A stretch of DNA of 13,790 bases from Solirubrobacteraceae bacterium (GTDB taxonomy: Bacteria; Actinomycetota; Thermoleophilia; Solirubrobacterales; Solirubrobacteraceae), in the NCBI GenBank assembly GCA_025455895.1, contig JALOLQ010000013.1, positions 1 through 13,790 of the forward strand. The letters are read 5' to 3'. Every line of letters starts with the position of its first letter. Positions within the stretch are counted from its first letter, which is position 1. Under the pieces are notes generated by a model. That model made no database searches. It was given only the letters and a program-made list of their open reading frames with translations, and had not been told where the DNA came from. A program made the translations under genes and the position numbers. Positions 1 through 6,261 of this stretch are shown here, in pieces.

Positions 1-15
1 CGTCTGGGTTCCGGG

Positions 16-804
16 CTAGCGGCGCTCGGCCAGCCACTGGCGCGCGAACCCGAGCACGAAGCGCGGGTTGTGGTGCGCGTAGCGACGCCAGAGCCGCCGC
101 GGCTCCTGCGCGAGCCGGAAGGCCCACTCCAGGCCGAGACGCTGGAGCGCCGGCGGAGCCTGCGGGACGAGCCCCGCGTGGAAGTCGAACGCGGCGCCGA
201 CGCCGATCAGCACGGGCGCGTCGAGCAGCGGGCGCAGGCGCTCCATCCACTGCTCCTGGCGCGGCACGCCGAGTCCGCACCAGACGATCTGCGCCCCCGA
301 GGCGTTGATCTCGGCGGCCACCGCCGCGGCCTCCGTATCGCTCAGGGCGCGGAAGCGCGGCTGAAGCGTCCCGGCGATCGGCAGCCCGGGGAAGCGCTCG
401 GTGAGCTGCGCGACGAGCCGGTCGAGCGCCCAGCGGTCGCGCCCGCCGTAGAGGAACACCGGGATCCCGCGCTCGGCCGCGCGGGCGCACGAGCGCGCCA
501 TGAGCTCCGGTCCGTAGACGCGGTCCGGCAGCGGGTGGCCGAAGGCCTTCAGCGCCCACACGAGCGGCATCCCGTCGGGGACGGTGAGGCTCGAGCCGAG
601 CACCGCCGTGCGCAGCGCCGGGTCCTCGCCGCAGGCGACCACGGTGTGGGTCGCGGCGACACACACGTACTCGCGCGAGTCCGCGGCGATCGCCGCGTCG
701 ATCCAGTCGAGCACGCCGGCGTACGTCGTGAGCGCGAGCGGCACGCCGAGCACCGCCACGGCGGGCGGGCGGGGCACCACGGTCGGGAGCGCAGGCTCGG
801 GCAC
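16..804 (-). CDS. WecG/TagA/CpsF family (GT26) glycosyltransferase
   Basis: A 262-residue protein of normal length for the GT26 family. These enzymes act at the inner face of the membrane and typically move an N-acetylmannosamine-type sugar from UDP onto an undecaprenyl-diphosphate-linked acceptor during wall or capsule polymer synthesis. Seen directly: the hydrophobic start AVAVLGVPLALTT (15-27), the PDGMPLVWAL block (76-85) whose Asp77 corresponds to the proposed catalytic base of TagA, DRVYGPELM, the GLGVPRQEQWM block, GVGAAFDFHAG, and a basic Arg/Trp-rich C-terminal tail (LWRRY onward) of the kind that docks these proteins on the membrane. The usual T-x-N motif reads T-H-T (52-54) here. 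The start is GTG at 804 with a TACCCT box 8 nt upstream and no Shine-Dalgarno sequence; the stop is TAG. It diverges from the next gene across 29 bp. Family assignment is firm; donor and acceptor are unknown. Confidence 0.93.
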   Translation of the reverse strand: MPEPALPTVVPRPPAVAVLGVPLALTTYAGVLDWIDAAIAADSREYVCVAATHTVVACGEDPALRTAVLGSSLTVPDGMPLVWALKAFGHPLPDRVYGPELMARSCARAAERGIPVFLYGGRDRWALDRLVAQLTERFPGLPIAGTLQPRFRALSDTEAAAVAAEINASGAQIVWCGLGVPRQEQWMERLRPLLDAPVLIGVGAAFDFHAGLVPQAPPALQRLGLEWAFRLAQEPRRLWRRYAHHNPRFVLGFARQWLAERR

Positions 805-812
805 GGCCGCCG

Positions 813-818
813 AGGGTA
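813..818 (-). promoter_or_regulatory. Putative -10 box (TACCCT) for the GT26 gene
   Basis: TACCCT on the minus strand fits the actinobacterial TANNNT -10 pattern and ends 8 nt before the GTG start. No Shine-Dalgarno sequence lies between, which fits a leaderless or nearly leaderless transcript. It shares its TA dinucleotide (817-818) with the plus-strand box at 817-822. Position and pattern are seen; function is inferred. Confidence 0.5.
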
Positions 819-822
819 GTCT
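817..822 (+). promoter_or_regulatory. Putative -10 box (TAGTCT) for the SDR gene at 834
   Basis: TAGTCT matches TANNNT and ends 11 nt before the ATG at 834. The intervening bases hold no purine-rich ribosome binding site. It overlaps the minus-strand box at 813-818, so the two divergent genes may fire from one partly symmetric element. No convincing -35 hexamer is visible. Confidence 0.45.
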
Positions 823-833
823 CCCGCTCCGCC

Positions 834-1796
834 ATGGCCCGCCGCGCGCTCATCACCGGCATCGCCGGACAGGACGGCTCGTACCTGGCCGAGCAGCTCG
901 TCGCGGAGGGCACCGAGGTGATCGGCCTCGACATGGTCGCCGCGCAGGACGCGCGCAACCTCGCCGGCGTCGCGGACCGGCTCGAGGTGATCGTCGCCGA
1001 CCTGCGCGACCCGTCCGCGCTGCGCGCCGCGATCACCGAGGCGGCGCCGGACGAGCTCTACCACCTCGCCGCCCCGAGCTTCGTCCCGGCCTCGTGGGAG
1101 GACCCGACCGACACGATCGCGGCGATCGCCGGCGGCACGGGGACGGTGCTCGCCGCCGCGCTCGCGCTCGACCCGCGCCCGCGCGTCTGGGTCGCCGCCT
1201 CGAGCGAGGTCTTCGGCGAGGCGCAGGCCGGCCCGCAGGACGAGCGCTCGCCGATGCGCCCGCGCACCCCGTACGGCGTCGCGAAGCTCGCGGCGCTCGG
1301 CCTCGTGCGCACCCTGCGCGAGCACCACGGGCTCTTCGCCTGCGGCGGCATCACCTACAACCACGAGTCACCGCGGCGCCCGCCGCACTTCCTGCCGCGC
1401 AAGGTCACCCGCGGGGCGGCGGCGATCGCCCTCGGGCTCGAGGACGAGCTGGTGCTCGGCGACCTCGAAGCGGTGCGCGACTGGTCCGACGCGCGCGACA
1501 TCGTGCGTGCGGCGCGCCTGGCGTTGCGCGCGGACGAGCCGGGCGACTACGTGCTCGCCGGCGGCACCGGGCGCACCGTGCGCGAGCTGGTGCAGACGGC
1601 GTTCGCCGCGGCCGGGGTGGACGGCCCGCTCGAGGACCACGTGCGCGTGGATCCCGCGTTCGTCCGTCCGCGCGAGCCGGTCCCGCTCGTGGGCGACGCG
1701 TCGCATGCGCGCGCCGTGCTCGGCTGGGAGCCCCGGATCGGGTTCGAGGCGATGATCGGCGAGATGGTCGAGGCGGACCTCGAGGAGCTGCGCTGA
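834..1796 (+). CDS. GDP-mannose dehydratase-like SDR (possible GDP-4-keto-6-deoxymannose reductase)
   Basis: A 320-residue extended short-chain dehydrogenase/reductase, clearly related to Gmd. The Rossmann motif GIAGQDG (9-15), active-site ASSEVFG (122-128) and YxxxK (Tyr147, Lys151) are intact, as are NHESPRR (176-182) and RDWSDARDIV. The second beta strand ends GLD (31-33) and lacks the RRSS segment that holds the NADP phosphate in true Gmd, so NAD use and a role other than dehydratase are likely. A reductase of the GDP-4-keto-6-deoxymannose intermediate (Rmd-type, giving GDP-D-rhamnose) would fit, because a real gmd lies 0.9 kb away on the other strand. Substrate is inferred. At 1367/1368 it carries the uninterrupted version of the site that holds an intein in gmd. 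The next gene begins 5 bp after its stop, so the two are probably cotranscribed. Confidence 0.85.
   Translation: MARRALITGIAGQDGSYLAEQLVAEGTEVIGLDMVAAQDARNLAGVADRLEVIVADLRDPSALRAAITEAAPDELYHLAAPSFVPASWEDPTDTIAAIAGGTGTVLAAALALDPRPRVWVAASSEVFGEAQAGPQDERSPMRPRTPYGVAKLAALGLVRTLREHHGLFACGGITYNHESPRRPPHFLPRKVTRGAAAIALGLEDELVLGDLEAVRDWSDARDIVRAARLALRADEPGDYVLAGGTGRTVRELVQTAFAAAGVDGPLEDHVRVDPAFVRPREPVPLVGDASHARAVLGWEPRIGFEAMIGEMVEADLEELR
1368..1370 (+). other. Empty intein-insertion site in the Gmd-like paralogue
   Basis: Codon Ser179 of NHE/SPRR is the position equivalent to the +1 Ser that follows the intein in gmd. The coding strand keeps 12 identical contiguous bases across the junction (caaccacgagtc) compared with the joined gmd exteins, then diverges at third positions (tca ccg cgg against tcc ccc cgc). 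Confidence 0.8.
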
Positions 1797-1801
1797 CCCG
1801 C

Positions 1802-2686
1802 GTGCACGCCGTGATGGTGGTCCGCGACGCGGCGGACCTCATCGGCCCCGTCATCCGCAACACCCTCGCGCTCGGCGTCGAGCGCGTGCACGTCCTGGAC
1901 AACGGGTCGACGGACGGGACGCCCCGCGTCCTGCGCCGCCTCGCCCGCCGCCTCCCGGTCCGGTGGAGCTCGGACACCGGCCCGTTCCGGCAGGCGGCGA
2001 TGACGAACGCGCTGCTCGCCGAGGCCTTCGCGGCCGGCGCCGACTGGGCGATCCCGATCGACGCCGACGAGTTCTGGTGGTGCGAGCGGGGTCTGCACGA
2101 CGTCCTCGAGAACACCGACGCCGGCGCGCTCTACTGCCCGTTCCTGCACTTCCTCCAGTCGGCGGACGTCCACCGCACCAGCCCGGCCGGACTGCTCACG
2201 ATGATCCGGCGCCCGCTCGCCCACGAGGCCGACCCCGACCCGGCCGGCCTCGTCGAGCGCGGCGAGGCGTCCGTCGCGCAGATCGCCACGCTGCGCAAGG
2301 TGATCGTCCGGGCGGGGGACGGGGCCGGCGTCACCGAGGGCAACCACGACGTCGTGAACCCCGCCGGCCCGATCGCCCCGGCCGACGACGTCGTCGTCCT
2401 GCACGCGAAGCTGCGCTCGCGAGAGGCGCTGCACGCCCGCGCCGCCAGGCCTCTGCCGCCCCCGCCCCCGCCGGACCGGCCGTTGAACCACTGGCACGTG
2501 CGGCGCTGGCATGCGCTGGCGGCGCAGGGGGACGCCGCCCTCGAGCGCGAGTGGCGGGCGAACGCCTACGGCCCGGACGGCACGATCATCGTCGGCGGCC
2601 GGGTGCACGCGACGATCGAGGACGACCGGCTCGCGCGCGCGGCGGCGCCGTGGGTGCGCCGGCGCCGCCGGCCGTTCAGCCGCTGA
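1802..2686 (+). CDS. Family-2 glycosyltransferase (Glyco_tranf_2_4-like)
   Basis: About 294 residues. The N-terminal half is a GT-A fold: VHAVMVVRDAADLIGPVI at the start, LDNGSTDGT (32-40) for nucleotide binding, and IDADEFWW (86-93), whose D-A-D-E is the metal-binding DxD of the subgroup often called glycosyltransferase family 2_4. The C-terminal half has scattered His and Trp residues (NHWHVRRWH) and an Arg-rich end. The frame stays open far upstream, but only the part after the preceding stop looks like a glycosyltransferase; GTG at 1802 is the first suitable start, with GAGGAG 14 nt before it, and ATG at 1814 is an alternative. Six consecutive prolines (219-224) are unusual. It follows the SDR gene by 5 bp and overlaps gmd convergently by 11 bp. 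The sugar it transfers cannot be told from sequence. Confidence 0.85.
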   Translation: MHAVMVVRDAADLIGPVIRNTLALGVERVHVLDNGSTDGTPRVLRRLARRLPVRWSSDTGPFRQAAMTNALLAEAFAAGADWAIPIDADEFWWCERGLHDVLENTDAGALYCPFLHFLQSADVHRTSPAGLLTMIRRPLAHEADPDPAGLVERGEASVAQIATLRKVIVRAGDGAGVTEGNHDVVNPAGPIAPADDVVVLHAKLRSREALHARAARPLPPPPPPDRPLNHWHVRRWHALAAQGDAALEREWRANAYGPDGTIIVGGRVHATIEDDRLARAAAPWVRRRRRPFSR

Positions 2687-4694
2687 GCAGGTCCATGTCC
2701 GCCCGCACCATCAGGCGGATCAGGTCCTCGAAGGTCGTCGTCGGCTTCCAGCCCAGGTCACGCTCGGCCTTGGCGTAGTCGCCGATCAGCAGGTCGACCT
2801 CGGCCGGGCGCACGAACCGCGGGTCGATCTCCACGTACGGCTCGAAGTCGCCGAGGCCCGCCTCGTCGAAGGCGACCTCCACGCACTCGCGCACGGTGTG
2901 GGTCTCGTTCGTGGCGATCACGTAGTCCTCGGCCGCGTCCTGCTGGAGCATCCGCCACATCGCGTCGACGTAGTCCTTCGCGTAGCCCCAGTCACGGCGC
3001 GCGTCGAGGTTGCCGAGCGCGAGCTTGTCGAGCTTCCCGAGCTTGATCGCCGCCGCGTGCCAGGTGATCTTGCGGGTGACGAACTCGAGCCCGCGGCGGG
3101 GGGAGTTGTGGACGACGACGCGGCCCACTCCGGCGGCGAACACGCCGCTCTCGGTCTCGAGGTCGAAGACGAAGTCGTCCTCGCCCTCCACCGGCTCGAT
3201 CTCGGTGATGCGACGCACCTCCGCCGGATCGCGGCGCAGGTGCTGACCCTTCGCGCTGACACGCTCGCGCGAGGCGATGTTGAGCGCGTAGTAGGTCGCC
3301 GCACCGCGGCGCTCGGGGTAGACGGAGATCTCCTGGCCGCGCAGCGCGTAGAGCCAGACGAGCCCGAGGGCCAGGACCGGGCTGTTGGTCTTGACCGAGG
3401 CGCCGTTGCCGCGCTTGAGGCCGTCGCCGGCGTAGTAGCCCTCGAGGAACGCGTCATGCGCGGCCGGACCGGCGTTGAGGACGACCGGCGGAACCTGCTT
3501 GTGGCGCCGGCGGGTGTAGAGCTGCGAGCGCAGCCAGGGCGCGATTGCTGCGCCACCGGTGAGGTCGAGGACCCCGACGCGCGACTCGGGGTTGAAGCCG
3601 GAGCTGCCGGTGGTCTCCGTGGACCTCCCGAGAAAGCAGCGCGACCAGAGCTCCGCCACCCGCGAGCGCAGGCGTGCGTCGCCATTGGTGAAGCGGACGC
3701 TCCCTCCGCCATCCTCGACGTAGCCGTCTGCGGCGAGCAGCCCGAGCAGCTCGGCGAGCTCGGGGGTCACGACGGTCCACGGGAGGGCTTCGGGAGCGTC
3801 GTCGGTCGCGTCGGTTCCGGCGCCCCACGTGGCCAGCCGGTCGCCCTCGGACACGAGGTCGGCCCGAACGACCTCGTGGTCGTCATCGAGCAGATGGTGA
3901 TGCGCGGTGGTCTCGACGACGCCGCAGCGGGTCTCGACGCCGAGCAGCCGGTGATCCGGGTCGCCGGCACGACGGCGGGTCGCGGTGATGGCGGTGATCG
4001 GCGTCCAGTCGGAGCCGTCCCAGATCTCGAGCAGCCGGTCGGGCTCGAAGCCCTGCACGCTCGGGCCCTTGCGGCGCAGCGGCACGAGCTCCTCGGCGGT
4101 GCGGACGCCGATGATCCCGCTCTCCCGGACGAGCAGGGGCGTCGTGGCCCGAACGCACTCGTGGTTGAACAGAATCCCGCTGGTCGCGTGCAGGTCGTAG
4201 GACTCACGGTAGTTCACCGTGATGAAGTGCCCGTAGGCCTTGGCGACGCCGTAGGGCGAGCGCGGGTAGAACGGGGTGTCCTCGGTCTGCGGGGTCTCGA
4301 GCACCTTCCCGAACATCTCGCTCGAGGAGGCCTGGTAGAAGCGCGCCTCCGGGCAGACCTCGCGCATCGCCTCGAGCAGGCGCGTGACGCCGACGCCGGT
4401 GAACTCGGCGGTCAGCGTCGGCTGCACCCAGGAGGTCGCGACGAAGCTCATCGCGGCGAGGTTGTAGATCTCGTCGGGCTTCGAGGCGCGCAGCGCGTCG
4501 ATCAGCGAGCGCTGGTCGAGCAGGTCGCCCTGGTGCAGGGTGATCCGGTCGCGCAGGTGCTCGATCCGGTCGAACTTCTCGGTCGACGAGCGGCGCACCA
4601 TCCCGTGGACCTCGTAGCCCTTCTCGAGCAGCAGTTCGGCGAGGTAGGAGCCGTCCTGGCCGGTGATCCCGGTGATGAGCGCGCGCTTCGTCAT
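2676..4694 (-). CDS. gmd: GDP-mannose 4,6-dehydratase interrupted by an intein
   Basis: A 672-residue precursor: N-extein 1-179, intein 180-530, C-extein 531-672. The joined exteins give 321 residues, near the size of short bacterial Gmd proteins. Gmd converts GDP-D-mannose to GDP-4-keto-6-deoxymannose using bound NADP, feeding GDP-fucose, GDP-rhamnose or GDP-perosamine routes in the cytosol. Seen in the exteins: GITGQDG (9-15), VRRSS (33-37) for the NADP phosphate, ASSSEMFG (122-129) with Ser124 and Glu126, SPYGVAK with Tyr148 and Lys152, NHE (177-179) joining SPRRG (531-535), then FVTRKI and RRDWGYAKDYV. All catalytic residues are present, but activity should need splicing because the break lies in the most conserved substrate/cofactor loop. 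ATG at 4694 has TAGGCT 8 nt upstream and no Shine-Dalgarno. It diverges from the flippase gene and converges on the GT2 gene with an 11-bp overlap. Confidence 0.95.
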   Translation of the reverse strand: MTKRALITGITGQDGSYLAELLLEKGYEVHGMVRRSSTEKFDRIEHLRDRITLHQGDLLDQRSLIDALRASKPDEIYNLAAMSFVATSWVQPTLTAEFTGVGVTRLLEAMREVCPEARFYQASSSEMFGKVLETPQTEDTPFYPRSPYGVAKAYGHFITVNYRESYDLHATSGILFNHECVRATTPLLVRESGIIGVRTAEELVPLRRKGPSVQGFEPDRLLEIWDGSDWTPITAITATRRRAGDPDHRLLGVETRCGVVETTAHHHLLDDDHEVVRADLVSEGDRLATWGAGTDATDDAPEALPWTVVTPELAELLGLLAADGYVEDGGGSVRFTNGDARLRSRVAELWSRCFLGRSTETTGSSGFNPESRVGVLDLTGGAAIAPWLRSQLYTRRRHKQVPPVVLNAGPAAHDAFLEGYYAGDGLKRGNGASVKTNSPVLALGLVWLYALRGQEISVYPERRGAATYYALNIASRERVSAKGQHLRRDPAEVRRITEIEPVEGEDDFVFDLETESGVFAAGVGRVVVHNSPRRGLEFVTRKITWHAAAIKLGKLDKLALGNLDARRDWGYAKDYVDAMWRMLQQDAAEDYVIATNETHTVRECVEVAFDEAGLGDFEPYVEIDPRFVRPAEVDLLIGDYAKAERDLGWKPTTTFEDLIRLMVRADMDLLSG
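3105..4157 (-). mobile_element. Intein in Gmd (351 residues, splicing plus homing domains)
   Basis: An in-frame insertion, residues 180-530 of the precursor. The splicing parts are complete: Cys180 as first residue (CVRATTPLLV), block B VVETTAHHHLLD with the TxxH pair Thr263 and His266, block F FVFDLET around Asp511, and the C-terminal VVVHN with His529 and Asn530, followed by Ser531 as the +1 nucleophile. This is the canonical class 1 layout. The middle holds a LAGLIDADG endonuclease, so this is a full-length rather than a mini-intein. Removing it restores an unbroken NHE/SPRRG motif. Lines counted by hand inside it give about 70-75% GC, close to its surroundings, so it is either well adapted to the host or came from a similar genome. 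Intein identity is very secure; splicing and homing activity are inferred from intact residues. Confidence 0.95.
3255..3764 (-). other. LAGLIDADG (DOD) homing endonuclease domain of the intein
   Basis: Approximate limits, precursor residues 311-480. The first motif is LLGLLAADG (316-324) with acidic Asp323, and the second is LEGYYAGDG (417-425) with Asp424. The two are about 100 residues apart, as expected for a single-chain two-motif enzyme. Between them lies HKQVPP (398-403), matching the basic K-x-x-P block D. Both metal-binding aspartates are kept, so the nuclease does not look decayed. Its expected target is the intein-less gmd junction. Confidence 0.85.
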
Positions 4695-4702
4695 GGCGCA
4701 GG

Positions 4703-4708
4703 AGCCTA
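4703..4708 (-). promoter_or_regulatory. Putative -10 box (TAGGCT) for gmd
   Basis: TAGGCT on the minus strand matches TANNNT and ends 8 nt before the gmd ATG. There is no Shine-Dalgarno sequence. It lies in the 50-bp divergent gap shared with the flippase gene. Confidence 0.45.
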
Positions 4709-4732
4709 GGGGGATCGCGCTGCGCGGGGGAC

Positions 4733-4738
4733 TACGCT
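4733..4738 (+). promoter_or_regulatory. Putative -10 box (TACGCT) for the flippase gene
   Basis: TACGCT ends 6 nt before the GTG at 4745. That is the spacing expected when transcription starts at the first base of the start codon, so a leaderless mRNA is likely. The same hexamer stands 8 nt before the rfbG start at 6262. Confidence 0.5.
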
Positions 4739-4744
4739 CCCGGC

Positions 4745-6238
4745 GTGGCCGACCGCGTCGCCGACCCGCGCCCGCCCGACGCGCCCGCCGACGTGCTCGA
4801 GAGCGGCGACGTCGCCGGCCGCGTGGTGCGCGGGGGCGCTCAGCGCGCCGCCGGGTTCGCCGTCGCGAACCTGCTCACCGCCGGCGCCGCGGTGCTGCTG
4901 CTGCGCTACCTGGGCGTCGCCGACTGGGGGCGCTTCGGCACCGTCATGGCGCTCGTGGCGATCGTCCAGGGCGTGAGCGACGCCGGGCTGAGCGTCACCG
5001 GCTCGCGCGAGATCGCGGTGCGCCGCAGCCCCGAGGAGCGCCGCGACGTGCTCGCGCACGTGCTCGGCCTGCGGATCGTGCTCACCGCCGCCGGCGTGCT
5101 CGCGGCGATCGGGTTCGCGCTCGCCGCGGGGTACGACGCGACCATGGTCAAGGGCACCGCGATCGCGGGCCTCGGGATCTTCCTGATCAGCGTGCAGGCG
5201 GCGATGCTGCTGCCGCTCGGGGTCGAGCTGCGCAACGGGACCATCGCCCTCAACGAGGTGCTGCGCCAGCTCGTGCTGGTGCTCGCGTACGCGGCGTGCG
5301 CGCTGGCCGGGGCCGGGCTCGTGTGGTTCTTCGGCGCCCAGGTCATCGCCGGGCTGGTGCTGCTGGCCGCGGCGCCGCTGATGCTCGCGCGACACCACCT
5401 CGTCGCTCCGCGCTGGGGGGCGGCCAGGATCCGGGAGCTCGCCGCCGTCGCCGTGCCCGTCGCGATCTCCTCGATCCTCGCGATCGTCTACGTGCGGCTG
5501 CTGATCGTGCTGATGTCCGTGCTGTCCGACAGCGAGCTCGAGACCGGCTACTACGTGACGTCGGCGCGGGTGATCGAGCTCTTCACCGGCCTGCCGATCC
5601 TGTTCGTGACCGTCGTGCTGCCGGTGCTGAGCGTCGCCGCGCGCGACGACCGCGGGCGGCTGGACTACGTCACCGCGCGGACCACCGAGGCGATGCTGCT
5701 CGCGGGGATCGCGATCGCGCTCGCCGCCGTCCTCGGGGCGCGCCCGCTGATCCTGCTGCTCGGCGGGCAGGAGTACGAGCCGGCCGTGCCGGTGCTCCAG
5801 CTCCAGGCGGCGGCGCTCGTCACGATCTTCCTCGGCGCGGCGTGGAACCCGACGCTGATCGGCATGGGCCGCGTGCGCGGGCTCGTCGTGGCCACCGGGC
5901 TCGGGCTGCTCGCCGTGCTCGTCGCCGGGCTCGTGCTGATCCCGCGCCACGGGGCGGACGGCGCGGCCGCGGCCGCGGTGATCGCCGACGTGGTGCTGTG
6001 CGCGGCGCTCTACGTCGCGCTGCGCCGCGCCGGCCCCGGGCGCCGGCTGCCGCTCGGGACGCTGGGGCGGATCGTGCTCGCGGCCCTCCCGGCCGTGGCC
6101 GTCGGAGCGCTGCCCGGGGTTCCCGATCTCGTCCTCGCGGCCGCCTCCGTCGCGGTGTTCCTCGCGCTCGCGCTCGCGCTGCGCGCGGTCCCGCCCGAGA
6201 TCCTCGCGGCGGTGCGCGGGCGCAGCCGCTCCGCCTAG
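4745..6238 (+). CDS. Wzx-like polysaccharide flippase (MATE/MOP superfamily)
   Basis: A 497-residue integral membrane protein. After about 35 polar residues, hydrophobic segments run through the whole chain, consistent with 12-14 transmembrane helices; clear ones include FAVANLLTAGAAVLLL, IAGLGIFLISVQAAMLL, LVLLAAAPLML, VAVPVAISSILAIVYV, GLPILFVTVVLPVL and a very hydrophobic final pair. YLGVADWGRFGTVMALVAI near residues 55-75 is the usual second-helix pattern of the polysaccharide synthesis/transport family, and the following SDAGLSVTGSREIA resembles the conserved first cytoplasmic loop. Such proteins flip undecaprenyl-diphosphate-linked repeat units to the outer face of the membrane. The GTG start is chosen from the TACGCT box 6 nt upstream. 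It is divergent from gmd and 23 bp upstream of rfbG. Lipid-linked glycan is the expected cargo; which one is not visible. Confidence 0.88.
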   Translation: MADRVADPRPPDAPADVLESGDVAGRVVRGGAQRAAGFAVANLLTAGAAVLLLRYLGVADWGRFGTVMALVAIVQGVSDAGLSVTGSREIAVRRSPEERRDVLAHVLGLRIVLTAAGVLAAIGFALAAGYDATMVKGTAIAGLGIFLISVQAAMLLPLGVELRNGTIALNEVLRQLVLVLAYAACALAGAGLVWFFGAQVIAGLVLLAAAPLMLARHHLVAPRWGAARIRELAAVAVPVAISSILAIVYVRLLIVLMSVLSDSELETGYYVTSARVIELFTGLPILFVTVVLPVLSVAARDDRGRLDYVTARTTEAMLLAGIAIALAAVLGARPLILLLGGQEYEPAVPVLQLQAAALVTIFLGAAWNPTLIGMGRVRGLVVATGLGLLAVLVAGLVLIPRHGADGAAAAAVIADVVLCAALYVALRRAGPGRRLPLGTLGRIVLAALPAVAVGALPGVPDLVLAAASVAVFLALALALRAVPPEILAAVRGRSRSA

Positions 6239-6247
6239 GGCCCCGGC

Positions 6248-6253
6248 TACGCT
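6248..6253 (+). promoter_or_regulatory. Putative -10 box (TACGCT) for rfbG
   Basis: TACGCT ends 8 nt before the ATG at 6262, in the 23-bp gap after the flippase stop. No ribosome binding site is visible, so a separate near-leaderless transcript is possible even though the genes are closely spaced. Confidence 0.45.
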
Positions 6254-6261
6254 GCTGCCCG

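Noticed and set aside
584..1801. Upstream extension of the GT2 gene frame to an ATG near 584.
   Set aside because: The extension covers the GT26 and SDR genes in another frame and gives low-complexity Arg/Ala-rich sequence. Recognisable glycosyltransferase sequence begins only at about 1802.
3105..4157. Possibility that the insertion in gmd is an assembly chimera or a separate gene fusion.
   Set aside because: The frame is continuous, both junctions lie exactly between conserved residues, and the insert carries the full ordered set of intein splicing blocks.
3105..4157. A clear GC drop across the intein as a sign of recent foreign origin.
   Set aside because: Lines counted by hand give about 70-75% GC against about 77% in one flanking line, which is too small a difference to support a claim without a full codon-usage calculation.
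2511..4709. A long plus-strand open frame (about 730 codons) antisense to gmd, and other long antisense frames such as 11643-13310 minus.
   Set aside because: At this GC content stop codons are rare in all frames. The translations are Arg/Ala/Gly-rich without any family motif, while the opposite frames carry clear catalytic motifs.
4663..6261. Upstream extension of the rfbG frame through the flippase region.
   Set aside because: It overlaps the whole flippase gene and is Arg/Gly-rich. RfbG homology begins at FWRGRRVLVTG just after the ATG at 6262.
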